Assembly: GCF_004217225.1 (NCBI RefSeq)
Contig: NZ_SHKM01000001.1
Span: 434,001 to 498,000, forward strand
DNA length: 64,000 bases
Reading direction: 5' to 3'
Source: Azospira oryzae
GTDB taxonomy: Bacteria; Pseudomonadota; Gammaproteobacteria; Burkholderiales; Rhodocyclaceae
Shown here one piece after another: positions 19,764 through 27,932 of this stretch. Numbering within the stretch: the first letter of the stretch is position 1; the number at the start of each line of letters is the position of its first letter. The notes beneath the pieces were generated by a model. That model saw only the letters and a list, made by a program, of their open reading frames with translations. It was not told the origin of the DNA and made no database searches. The translations under genes were made by a program, and so were the position numbers.

Positions 19764-22289
19764 ATGACCGATTTTCGCCAAAATCCCTGCCGCCTGCCTC
19801 CGGAGCGCCTGTTCACGCCCTGTCCCGAGAGCCTGCTGGAATTCGCCACCACCGCCGAACTGGACGATCTGGCCGAGGAATTCGCCCACCCCCGGGCGGT
19901 GGAGGCCTTGAGCTTCGGTCTCGACATTCCCCGCCACGGCTACAACCTGTTCGTCCTCGGCGAGCCGGGCAGCGGCCGCCACGCCCTGGTGCACCGGGTG
20001 CTGGACACCCAGTTCCGCCATCGCGGCAACGGCGATGCCGCCTGGGACTGGTGCTATGTGCACAACTTCCAGGAGCCGACCCGGCCGCGCCTGCTGAGGC
20101 TGCCCGCCGGCCGCGGCAGCAAGCTGCGGGAGGACATGCAGAACTTCGTCTCCGGCCTAGCCCCGGCCCTCACCGCCGCCTTCGAGAGCGACGACTACCG
20201 GCGCCGCCTCAATGCCCTGGAAAGCGAGGCCAAGAAGCGGGAGGACACGGCCCTGCGTACTCTTGGCCGGGAGGCCATGAGCAAGGGCGTGGCCCTGCTG
20301 TCCACCGAGGAAGGCTTCACCTTCGTCCCCGCCAAGAGCGAGGACGAGACCATGAGCGAGGAGGAGTACGACGCCCTGCCCAAGGAGCGCCAGGAGGAGC
20401 TGGACGCCATCATCGAATCCTACGAGCCGCGCCTGCAGGACCTGGTCAGCCAGTTCCCCCGCTGGCAGCGGGAGCTGCAGGCCAAGGTCAAGGACATCTC
20501 CCGGGAGGCCCTGCGCCTGGCCGTGGGCCACGAGATCGAAGAACTCAAGCCCGCCTATGCCGACCTCGCGGAGGTGAGCGCCTTCCTCGACGCGGTGCTG
20601 CACGACGTGGTGGAAACCGGCGACAACCTGCGGGAATCCCAGAAGGGCGAGGGGGAGATGGAAACCCTGCTCTTCTCCGGCAGCATTTCCCTGCAGCGCT
20701 ACCTGGTCAATCTGCTGGTGGACAACAGCGGCACCAGCGGCCGGCCGGTGGTGTGCGAGAGTCTGCCCACCTTCCAGAACTTGCTGGGCCGGGTGGAACA
20801 CACCGCCCACATGGGCATGTGGGTTTCCAACTTCACCCTGATCCGGGCCGGCGCCCTGCACCGGGCCAACGGCGGCGCCCTGGTGCTGGATGCGGGCAAG
20901 CTGCTGACCCAGCCCTACGCCTGGGAAGGACTCAAGCGGGCCCTGCAGGCCGAGCGCCTGCGCCTGGAATCGCCGGAGGATCTCTTCGGCCTGCAGAGCA
21001 CCCAGCAGCTCGAGCCGGAGCCCATGCCCCTGGACGTGAAGGTGGTGCTGGTGGGCGATCGCAACACCTACTACCTGCTCTCGGAAATGGACCCGGAATT
21101 CGGCGCCCTGTTCAAGGTGGCGGCAGACCTGGAAAACGACGTGGTGCGGGGCCCGGAGAATGCGCTGCTCTACGCCCGCCTGCTGGCCACCCTGGCCCGC
21201 CGCGACCAGCTGCGGGCCCTGACCCGGGCCGCCACGGCCTGGGCCATCGAACGGGCGGCCCGCCTGGCCGAGGATTCGCGCAAGCTCACCACCCGCACCC
21301 GGGTGCTGGCCGACCTGCTGCGGGAGGCGGACTGGATGGCGGAAAAGGACGGCGCCCCCGACATCGACCGCCAGCATCTGGAGCGGGCCCTGGCGGCTCA
21401 GGTACGGCGCGCCGACCGGGTGCGGGAGCGGCAGCAGGAGGCCATCCTCAACGGCGAATTCATGATCGCCACCGAGGGCATGGAAATCGGACAGATCAAC
21501 GGCCTTGCCGCCATCGACATGGGCGAGCTGACCTTTGCCCACCCCATGCGGGTCACCGCCGCGGTGCGCATGGGCGACGGCGACGTCATGGACATCGAAC
21601 GGGAAACGGAACTGGGCGGCCCCCTGCACAGCAAGGGCATGCTCATCCTCTCCGGCTTCCTCTCCAACCGCTTCGGCCGCCTGGTGCCCCTCTCGGTCAA
21701 TGCCAGCCTGGTCTTCGAGCAGTCCTACGGCGAGGTGGACGGGGACAGCGCCTCCCTGGCCGAGCTGTGCGCCCTGCTGTCGGCCATCGGCATGCTGCCC
21801 CTGCACCAGTCCCTGGCCATGACCGGCTCCCTCAACCAGCTGGGCCAGGTCCAGCCCATCGGCGCCGTCAATGAGAAGATCGAAGGCTTCTTCGACATCT
21901 GCCAGGCCCGGGGCCTGACCGGCAAGCAGGGGGTGATCATTCCCGCCGCCAACGTCTCCCACCTCATGCTGCGGGCCGACGTGGTGGCGGCGGTGCGCCG
22001 CGGCGACTTCCACGTCTTCGCCGTGCGCCATGTGGATGAGGCCATGGCCCTGCTCACCGGCCTGCCGGCGGGCACTCCCGATGCCAAGGGCGAGGTGGCC
22101 CCGGACAGCGTCAGCGGCAAGGTGGCCACCCAGCTCATGGAACTGGCCCAGCAGCGCCACGGCCCGCCGGAAAAGCCCAAGGCGCCGCGCAGGAGCAAGG
22201 CCAAGGAAAGCCCGGCCAAGCCCAAGCCGGGCAAGGAGCCGGTGGAAGACGTGGCCGGCCACGGGGAGCGCGGGGCAGGGGAGGCCTGA
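19764..22289 (+). CDS. Lon-family ATP-dependent protease (YcbZ/LonB-like, AAA+ with Lon Ser-Lys domain)
   Basis: 841 residues. The N-terminal AAA_32-type region holds a Walker A-like VLGEPGSGRHALVHRVL near residue 52 and a long helical insert (about 130-290), followed by GGALVLDAGKLLTQPYAWEGLK and MDVKVVLVGDRNTYYLL-like sensor strands. The C-terminal Lon protease domain (about 570-770) has the nucleophile Ser in VDGDSASLAELCALLSA and the Lys in GAVNEKIEGFFDICQARG. A low-complexity Lys/Pro/Ala tail follows. Such proteins are cytosolic proteases of uncertain target. The next gene starts 4 nt later, so the two are probably one operon. Confidence 0.88.
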   Translation: MTDFRQNPCRLPPERLFTPCPESLLEFATTAELDDLAEEFAHPRAVEALSFGLDIPRHGYNLFVLGEPGSGRHALVHRVLDTQFRHRGNGDAAWDWCYVHNFQEPTRPRLLRLPAGRGSKLREDMQNFVSGLAPALTAAFESDDYRRRLNALESEAKKREDTALRTLGREAMSKGVALLSTEEGFTFVPAKSEDETMSEEEYDALPKERQEELDAIIESYEPRLQDLVSQFPRWQRELQAKVKDISREALRLAVGHEIEELKPAYADLAEVSAFLDAVLHDVVETGDNLRESQKGEGEMETLLFSGSISLQRYLVNLLVDNSGTSGRPVVCESLPTFQNLLGRVEHTAHMGMWVSNFTLIRAGALHRANGGALVLDAGKLLTQPYAWEGLKRALQAERLRLESPEDLFGLQSTQQLEPEPMPLDVKVVLVGDRNTYYLLSEMDPEFGALFKVAADLENDVVRGPENALLYARLLATLARRDQLRALTRAATAWAIERAARLAEDSRKLTTRTRVLADLLREADWMAEKDGAPDIDRQHLERALAAQVRRADRVRERQQEAILNGEFMIATEGMEIGQINGLAAIDMGELTFAHPMRVTAAVRMGDGDVMDIERETELGGPLHSKGMLILSGFLSNRFGRLVPLSVNASLVFEQSYGEVDGDSASLAELCALLSAIGMLPLHQSLAMTGSLNQLGQVQPIGAVNEKIEGFFDICQARGLTGKQGVIIPAANVSHLMLRADVVAAVRRGDFHVFAVRHVDEAMALLTGLPAGTPDAKGEVAPDSVSGKVATQLMELAQQRHGPPEKPKAPRRSKAKESPAKPKPGKEPVEDVAGHGERGAGEA

Positions 22290-22293
22290 GCCC

Positions 22294-22770
22294 ATGGGCG
22301 ATCCGGGGCAGGGGATGGAGCCCCTGGCGGAAGAGGGTGCGGTCACCCCGGCGGAACTGCAGGCCGCCGCCGAGGTGGTGGAACATGCCTCGCCCCTGGT
22401 GCGGGGCCTGCTCATCGCTGCCGGCAGCCTGTGCGTCGTGCTGGGTGTGGTGGGCCTGTTCCTGCCCCTGCTGCCGACCACGCCCTTCATGCTGCTGGCC
22501 GCCGCCTGCTACGCCCGGGCGTCCCTGCGTTTCTACCGCTGGCTCACCGGCCATCGCCTGTTCGGCCCGCCCATCCTGGAATGGCGGCGGCACCGGGCCA
22601 TTCCCTACCGGGCCAAGCGGGCCGGAGTGCTGCTGATGGCCCTGACCTTTTCCACCTCCATCCTGCTGGTGGTGAAAAATCCCTGGGCCCAGGCCGGCCT
22701 GGCCGCGTTCGGCCTTTTCATGTGCCTGTGGCTGTGGCGCCTTCCCTCCCGGGACCGGCCGGGGGGCTGA
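22294..22770 (+). CDS. YbaN-family (DUF454) inner-membrane protein
   Basis: 158 residues: a charged N-terminus of about 45 residues, then the DUF454 core with GSLCVVLGVVGLFLPLLPTT and PFMLLAAACYARAS, and two further hydrophobic segments near residues 112-150. The proline-rich FLPLLPTTPF motif is diagnostic. Function is unknown; members sit in the inner membrane. The ATG at 22294 has GGGGAGG 9 nt upstream and lies 4 nt after the protease stop codon, suggesting co-expression. Confidence 0.85.
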   Translation: MGDPGQGMEPLAEEGAVTPAELQAAAEVVEHASPLVRGLLIAAGSLCVVLGVVGLFLPLLPTTPFMLLAAACYARASLRFYRWLTGHRLFGPPILEWRRHRAIPYRAKRAGVLLMALTFSTSILLVVKNPWAQAGLAAFGLFMCLWLWRLPSRDRPGG

Positions 22771-23303
22771 GCGCCGTGGGCCGCCAGGGCCGGCTCCCTC
22801 CTTCAGGGGGCGTGGGCAGGCCCACAGGCCGGCGATGCGGGCCGGCTATAAGGACTATTTCCCGATTCAATTGGCTTGCGCCGCCGCCCCTTGCTAAGGT
22901 GGATTCACCTTTGATGCCACCACCGTGAAGGAGCCAGCCATGACCCGGATGATCGAAGAAGCCCGTTGCATCTTCACTCGGCTGTGGGCCGATGCGGTGT
23001 GGGGGAACCGGCCGGCCGCCCTCTCGTTCCGCCCCGCCAGGCCGCGCCACGCCGCGCGCCCCATGCCCCACCCCCAGCCGGCCCCCTGAGGCCGCCCCCG
23101 CGGCCCTGCGGCCCCATTGCGCCGCCAGAAGCCGCACCAGATAAGCCTTTCCAGGTGGTGCCGTGGGGTGGCCGGCAAGGTGGCCATGCCTGGAGGCGGT
23201 GCCGCTGACAGGCACGGCCGGGGCCGGTCCCGGCCGGCTGTCCCCGGTGCCACTTTTTTCATCGGCCGGCGGCTGCGCTAGACTGGCGGGCAATTCCCTT
23301 TGC
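22771..23303. other. 533-nt region between the YbaN-like gene and the AraC regulator
   Basis: No recognisable conserved gene. It holds one short possible ORF (22940-23089, listed separately) and a small AAGGTG/CACCTT hairpin at 22897-22912. The remainder is GC-rich without clear signals. Confidence 0.5.
22940..23089 (+). CDS. Possible 49-residue small protein
   Basis: An ATG at 22940 with AGGAG 7 nt upstream opens a 49-codon frame beginning MTRMIEEARCIFTRLWADAV, with an Arg/Pro/Ala-rich tail. The good ribosome binding site and an upstream AAGGTG-GATT-CACCTT hairpin are the only support. The second half has composition expected of random GC-rich DNA. No family was recognised and it may not be translated. 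Confidence 0.3.
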   Translation: MTRMIEEARCIFTRLWADAVWGNRPAALSFRPARPRHAARPMPHPQPAP

Positions 23304-24203
23304 ATGAAGGTTCGGCCCATGGTTATGCCCCTGGTGGTGGCGCCCCATCCGGAACTGGCTCCCTGGATCTACCACATCCTGGTGATGCCCCTGGACGGCT
23401 GTCTCTCCCGTCTGCCCTCGGCCCTCAGCCCCGGCCTGCTGCTGTTCGCCCGGGGCGGTGCGGTGCAGCCCCTGGCCGACGGCAGCTGCCGGGCCGTGCC
23501 CCGTGCCAGCCTGACGGGGCCCTATCTGGGCCCCCGGGAGTCCCGGGCGGCGCTGGGCAGCGTCTTCCTTTCCGTCATGTTCCGCCCCGGCGTCATGGCC
23601 GAAGCCCTGGGGCCCGGCGTCGGCGAGCTGCGGGACCGCATCGTGCCCCTGGATGAAGTGCTGCCGCCCCTGCTGGTGCGGCAGATGCTGGAAACGGTGG
23701 ATGCCAGCGACTCCCCGGCCGACTGGGTCGCGTCGGTGCAGGGCCTGCTGCGCCGCTGCCTGCGTCCGCGGCGCGACCCGGCGCGGCTGGCCGACCTGCT
23801 GGGCGCCTCCACCCACCTGTTTTCTCCCGCCGGCCAGATCGCCGCCCACCTGGGCATCGGCCTGCGCCAGCTGGAACGGCGGGTGGCCCACGGTTACGGC
23901 GCCAATCTGCGGGAGCTGCGGCGGGTGGCCCGTTTCGGCTTCTCCCTGGCCCGTCTCCAGGCCCAGCCGCCCCGGCGGGGCGAATTGACCCGCATCGCCC
24001 AGGACTTCGGCTACTACGACCAGGCCCACATGGACCGGGATTACCGGGACATGGCCGGCGCCTCCCCCGGGGAGCTGCTGCGCGCCGTCGCCGATGGGGC
24101 TCCCGGATACTGGTGGTATCGCCTCGGGCAGCGGGACTTCCGCGACCTCTTCCTGCCCGACGATGTCGACTCCGTACAAGCCGGACTCTTTTCCCCCGCC
24201 TAG
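23304..24203 (+). CDS. AraC family transcriptional regulator
   Basis: 299 residues from the ATG at 23304. The N-terminal 170 residues form an unassigned sensing domain (PLVVAPHPELAPWIYHILV). The C-terminal AraC-type double helix-turn-helix spans about 190-275, with QIAAHLGIGLRQLERR and RIAQDFGYYDQAHMDRDYRD leading into GASPGELLR. The orphan nuoB starts 33 nt downstream on the same strand, so the two are probably co-transcribed. The effector is unknown. Confidence 0.85.
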   Translation: MKVRPMVMPLVVAPHPELAPWIYHILVMPLDGCLSRLPSALSPGLLLFARGGAVQPLADGSCRAVPRASLTGPYLGPRESRAALGSVFLSVMFRPGVMAEALGPGVGELRDRIVPLDEVLPPLLVRQMLETVDASDSPADWVASVQGLLRRCLRPRRDPARLADLLGASTHLFSPAGQIAAHLGIGLRQLERRVAHGYGANLRELRRVARFGFSLARLQAQPPRRGELTRIAQDFGYYDQAHMDRDYRDMAGASPGELLRAVADGAPGYWWYRLGQRDFRDLFLPDDVDSVQAGLFSPA

Positions 24204-24236
24204 ACTGCCCACCGTTTCCCTTGTCTGGAGAAAACG

Positions 24237-24758
24237 GTGCAACACGCTCCCACCCTGTACGGCGACGGCTATCTGCTGACCCAGGTCGACACCCTGACCG
24301 AAGCGGTGCGCAGCAACAGCCTCTGGTATCTCAGTTTCGGCCTGGCCTGCTGCGCCGTGGAAATGATCCACGCCGCCGCCTCCCGCTACGACATGGACCG
24401 CTTCGGCATGATGCCCCGGGCCAGCCCGCGCCAGGCGGACCTGATGATCGTCGCCGGCACCGTCACCAACAAGATGGCCCCGGCCCTGCGCAAGCTCTAC
24501 GACCAGATGGCCGAGCCCCGCTACGTCATCTCCATGGGCTCCTGCGCCAACGGCGGCGGCTTCTACCACTACTCCTACTCCGTGGTGCGGGGCTGCGACC
24601 GCATCATCCCGGTGGACATCTACATTCCCGGCTGCCCGCCCACCGCCGAGGCCCTGCTCTACGGCCTGACCCAGCTGCAGAACCTGGTGCAGCGGCGCAA
24701 GCGCCTCATCCATCGGGCCGAGGAGGCACGGGCGGCGGAGGCAACGAAAGGCGCCTAG
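24237..24758 (+). CDS. nuoB: NuoB-like subunit of NADH-quinone oxidoreductase, orphan copy
   Basis: 173 residues, GTG start at 24237 with GGAG 6 nt upstream. It is a clear NuoB (complex I 20-kDa subunit): the N2 [4Fe-4S] ligands are present as the tandem Cys in GLACCAVEM, the Cys in [18 protein letters not shown] and the Cys in [15 protein letters not shown]. No other nuo gene is nearby, whereas nuoB normally sits within nuoA-N. It therefore looks like a second copy, placed behind an AraC regulator. It could replace the standard subunit under some condition or act in another redox complex. The C-terminus carries an Arg/Ala/Glu-rich extension. Confidence 0.88.
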   Translation: MQHAPTLYGDGYLLTQVDTLTEAVRSNSLWYLSFGLACCAVEMIHAAASRYDMDRFGMMPRASPRQADLMIVAGTVTNKMAPALRKLYDQMAEPRYVISMGSCANGGGFYHYSYSVVRGCDRIIPVDIYIPGCPPTAEALLYGLTQLQNLVQRRKRLIHRAEEARAAEATKGA

Positions 24759-24777
24759 GGCGGCCCGGGCGGCCATG

Positions 24778-24805
24778 AAAAAGGCCGGCTCGGAGGAGCC
24801 GGCCT
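24778..24805 (-). terminator. Intrinsic terminator after adhP
   Basis: A perfect 10-bp stem (24782-24791 with 24796-24805) with a GGAG/CTCC loop is followed on the minus strand by five T residues. It can also insulate the convergent nuoB gene. Confidence 0.9.
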
Positions 24806-24833
24806 AGCAGCCGTTGTGCTGATACTGGTGCAG

Positions 24834-25856
24834 CTAGATGTTGAGCACGATGCGGCCGTCGATGTGGCCGGCCTTCATGCGGCCGAAGATGTCGTTGATG
24901 TTCTCGATCCGGTCAGTGCTGTAGTGGGTCTTCACCTTGCCCTCGCCGGCGAAGGCCAGGGCTTCTTCCAGGTCCTTGCGGGTGCCGACGATGGAGCCGC
25001 GCACGGTCTTGGCGTTGAGCACCACGTCGAAGATGGGCAGGCCGAAGTCGCCGGGGGGCAGGCCCACCAGGGACATGGTGCCGCGCTTGTGCAGCATGCC
25101 CAGGGCCTGGCTGAAAGCACTGCGGGAGACGGCGGTGACCAGGATGCCGTGGGCGCCCTTGATCTGCTTCTGGATTTCCGCCACCGGGTCCACCCGGGCC
25201 GCGTTGAGGGTGACGTCGGCGCCCAGGGTCTTGGCCAGGGCCAGCTTTTCGTCCGCCACATCGACGGCGATGACGTGGAAGCCCATGGCCTTGGCGTACT
25301 GCACCGCCATGTGGCCGAGGCCGCCGATGCCGGAGATGGCGACCCAATCGCCGGGCTTGCATTCGAGCACCTTGAGGCCCTTGTACACCGTGACGCCGGC
25401 GCACAGCACCGGGGCGGCGGGGGCGAATTCCAGGGTGTCGGGCAGCTTGCCGACATAGCCCGGATCGGCCAGCACGTATTCGGCATAGCCGCCGTTCACC
25501 GTGTAGCCGGTCATCTGCTGGGAATCGCAGAGGGTTTCCCAGCCGGTGATGCAGTGTTCGCAATGGCCGCAGGCGGTGTGCAGCCAGGGGACGCCGACCC
25601 GGTCCCCTTCCTTGACGTGGGTGACGCCGGCGCCTACGGCGGCCACGTAGCCGACTCCCTCATGGCCGGGGATGAAGGGCAGGGAAGGCTTCACCGGCCA
25701 GTCGCCGTCGGCGGCGTGGAGGTCGGTGTGGCAGACCCCGGAGGCCACCACCTTGACCAGCACCTGCCCGGGCGGCACCTCGGGCACTGGCACTTCCTCG
25801 ATCACCAGGGGCTTGCCGAATTCGTGGACGACGGCGGCTTTCATCATCTGGGCCAT
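24834..25856 (-). CDS. adhP: Zinc-dependent alcohol dehydrogenase, AdhP class
   Basis: 340 residues of the medium-chain dehydrogenase family. Catalytic zinc ligands are in SGVCHTDLHAADGDW, PGHEGVG and the later LCAGVTVYKG. The structural zinc cluster is ACGHCEHCITGWETLC. The NAD motif is SGIGGLGHMAVQYAKAMG. It oxidises primary alcohols such as ethanol, or reduces aldehydes, with NAD(H). The ATG at 25856 is chosen because AGGAG lies 8 nt upstream. It is transcribed alone on the minus strand, next to a LysR gene in the same direction that is too far upstream to be clearly co-transcribed. Confidence 0.93.
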   Translation of the reverse strand: MAQMMKAAVVHEFGKPLVIEEVPVPEVPPGQVLVKVVASGVCHTDLHAADGDWPVKPSLPFIPGHEGVGYVAAVGAGVTHVKEGDRVGVPWLHTACGHCEHCITGWETLCDSQQMTGYTVNGGYAEYVLADPGYVGKLPDTLEFAPAAPVLCAGVTVYKGLKVLECKPGDWVAISGIGGLGHMAVQYAKAMGFHVIAVDVADEKLALAKTLGADVTLNAARVDPVAEIQKQIKGAHGILVTAVSRSAFSQALGMLHKRGTMSLVGLPPGDFGLPIFDVVLNAKTVRGSIVGTRKDLEEALAFAGEGKVKTHYSTDRIENINDIFGRMKAGHIDGRIVLNI

Positions 25857-25926
25857 GACGCTTCTCCTCAATGGATGGACGATGTCTCCATCATAGGCCT
25901 TGCTGCCGCCGGTTTTCTGATGCGGG

Positions 25927-26802
25927 TCAAATCTCGATGCCGCACAGGGCCAGCACCGCCAGGAGCCCGGGGCTCAGGTGCCGGTCGGCATGGACCAGCA
26001 CCTGCAGGTCCCGCTCCAGGTTGAGGAAGGGGGCCGCCACCGGGGCCAGCCAGCCGGCCTGGAAGGCATCCTCCAGCTCCAGGCGGGAAAGGCAGCCCAG
26101 GCCCAGGCCGGCCCGCACGCACTGGCGGATGGCCTCCGGCTGTTCCAGTTCCAGGGCCACCCGGGGCGTCAGGGTGGCGTTGGCCAGGGCCCGGTCGAAC
26201 ACCTCCCGGGTGCCCGAGCCCCGCTCCCGCAGCACCCAGCCGGCCCCGGCCAGGTCCGCCGGCGTGGCGGTGCCGCCGGCCAGGGGATGGCCCGCCGGGG
26301 CAAAGACCTGGAGCCGGTCCGGGCGCCAGGAAAAGCGCCGCAGGCGGGGCTCCTGCACCGGCCCTTCGACGAAGCCCAGGTCGATGCGGAAGGCCAGCAG
26401 GTCGGCCCGCACCTGTTCCGTGTTGTGCAGGGAGAGGCGCACCCGGCCCTGGGGATGGCGCCGCTGCAGTTCCGCCACCAGGGGCGGCAGCAGGTGGTTG
26501 CCGATGGTCAGGCTGGCCCCCAGATGCAGGTCGAAGGCGGCGGACCCGGCGGCACCGGCCTCGATCTCCCGCACCTGGTCCAGCACCTGCTGGGCCCGGG
26601 GCAGCAGCTGCCGGCCCGCCTCATTGAGCAGCAGCTGGCGCCCCACCCGGTCGAAGAGCTGCACCGAGAGCTGCCGCTCCAGGTCCGCCAGGGCCATGCT
26701 GGCGGCGGACTGGGTCAGGGCCACCGCCTCGGCGGCCCGGGTGACGTGGCCGTGGCTGGCCACGGCGGCGAAGACTTCCAACTGGCGCAGGGTGATTTTC
26801 AT
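25927..26802 (-). CDS. LysR family regulator (divergent from YeiH-type exporter)
   Basis: 291 residues. The N-terminal winged helix-turn-helix is MKITLRQLEVFAAVASHGHV with RAAEAVALTQSAASMAL as the recognition region. The substrate-binding domain follows from about residue 90. It is divergent from a UPF0324/YeiH-type gene with a 95-nt gap, the usual arrangement in which a LysR protein controls the divergent transporter and itself. Its N-terminus resembles the other LysR protein of this window (61961-62917). The effector may be a sulfur compound, by analogy to YeiE/YeiH contexts, but that is inference. Confidence 0.9.
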   Translation of the reverse strand: MKITLRQLEVFAAVASHGHVTRAAEAVALTQSAASMALADLERQLSVQLFDRVGRQLLLNEAGRQLLPRAQQVLDQVREIEAGAAGSAAFDLHLGASLTIGNHLLPPLVAELQRRHPQGRVRLSLHNTEQVRADLLAFRIDLGFVEGPVQEPRLRRFSWRPDRLQVFAPAGHPLAGGTATPADLAGAGWVLRERGSGTREVFDRALANATLTPRVALELEQPEAIRQCVRAGLGLGCLSRLELEDAFQAGWLAPVAAPFLNLERDLQVLVHADRHLSPGLLAVLALCGIEI

Positions 26803-26822
26803 CGGCTTGACTGATGTATCGA

Positions 26823-26833
26823 ATAAGAATTAT
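26823..26833. promoter_or_regulatory. ATAA-N3-TTAT inverted repeat in LysR/exporter intergenic region
   Basis: A short perfect inverted repeat lies 20 nt upstream of the LysR start, in an AT-rich stretch within otherwise GC-rich DNA. It is a plausible LysR binding or promoter element; it is short, so support is weak. Confidence 0.35.
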
Positions 26834-26897
26834 CGGTTTTACCTATTGTATGAGCGGGGGCTAATGTTCGCCAGGTTCGTTTTCGAGAAAGAAACCC

Positions 26898-27932
26898 ATG
26901 GCAAACCTGCGGCAGTGGAGACAGTGGATTCCCGGCCTGGCCCTGGCGGCCGCCATCAGCGTGCTGGCCTTGGGACTGGCCCTGGGCGCCGGTCTGGTGC
27001 GCTACGGCGCCAGTTCCCTGACCCTGGCCATCCTCATCGGCGCCGTGCTTGGCAACGGCTGGCCGGCCCTGGCCCAGGGCGCCCGCCGCGCCGGCCTGGG
27101 GCTGGCCCAGCGCAACCTGCTGCGGGCCGGGGTGGCCCTCTACGGCTTTAACCTTTCCTGGCAGCAGATCGTCGCCGTGGGCAGCGCCGGTCTGCTGGCG
27201 GACGTGCTGCTGGTGGCTTCCACCCTGGCCCTGGGCTGTTTCATCGGCATCCGTCTGCTCGGCCTGGACCGGGAGACGGCCCTGCTCACCGCCGCCGGCA
27301 GCGCCATCTGCGGCGCCGCAGCGGTGGTGGCGACGGTGCCCGTGCTGCGCCTGGACGAAGCCCGCACGGCGGAAAAGACGGCGGTGGCGGTGGGCACGGT
27401 GGTGCTCTTCGGCACCCTGGCCATGGGCCTCTATCCCCTGCTGTACGCCTGGATCGGCCCCCAGCATCTGGACTTCGGCCGCTACGTCGGCTCCACCGTG
27501 CATGAAGTGGCCCAGGTGGTGGCCATCGGCGATGCCCTGGGGCCGGAGGTGGCCCGCGGCGCGGTGGTGGTGAAGATGATCCGGGTGCTGCTGCTGGTGC
27601 CCTTCCTGCTCCTGCTCGGCGCCTTCCTGGCACGAGGCAGTAAGGCCGAAGCGGAGGGCGCGTCCCGCCGCAGCCCGGTGGCGGTGCCCTGGTTCGCCGC
27701 GGCCTTCATCCTGCTGGCCGGGGTCAATTCCCTGCAACTGCTGCCCGAAGGGGTGGTGGCGGCCCTGCGCCAGTGCGGCATGGTGCTTCTGACGGCCGCC
27801 ATGGCCGCCCTGGGCCTGGAGACCACCCTGGCCCGCATGGGCCGGGCCGGCCTACGGCCGCTGCTGCTGGGTGCCGCCCTCTTTGTCCACCTGGTGCTCG
27901 GCGGCGGCCTGCTCAACTGGCTCTTGGGCTGA
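26898..27932 (+). CDS. YeiH/UPF0324 family putative exporter
   Basis: 344 residues, nearly all hydrophobic with about 10 membrane segments. Family motifs are SLTLAILIGAVLGNGWP, LLRAGVALYGFNLSW, TAAGSAICGAAAVVATVPV and GSTVHEVAQVVAIGDALG. UPF0324 (YeiH) proteins are inner-membrane proteins proposed to export sulfate or related anions. The divergent LysR gene is its probable regulator. Its last 81 nt overlap the 3' end of the convergent MFS gene. Confidence 0.87.
   Translation: MANLRQWRQWIPGLALAAAISVLALGLALGAGLVRYGASSLTLAILIGAVLGNGWPALAQGARRAGLGLAQRNLLRAGVALYGFNLSWQQIVAVGSAGLLADVLLVASTLALGCFIGIRLLGLDRETALLTAAGSAICGAAAVVATVPVLRLDEARTAEKTAVAVGTVVLFGTLAMGLYPLLYAWIGPQHLDFGRYVGSTVHEVAQVVAIGDALGPEVARGAVVVKMIRVLLLVPFLLLLGAFLARGSKAEAEGASRRSPVAVPWFAAAFILLAGVNSLQLLPEGVVAALRQCGMVLLTAAMAALGLETTLARMGRAGLRPLLLGAALFVHLVLGGGLLNWLLG

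Noticed and set aside
22880-22910. Possible sigma-54 promoter (TGGC ... TTGCT)
   Set aside because: The spacing between the two elements is far too long for a sigma-54 promoter.
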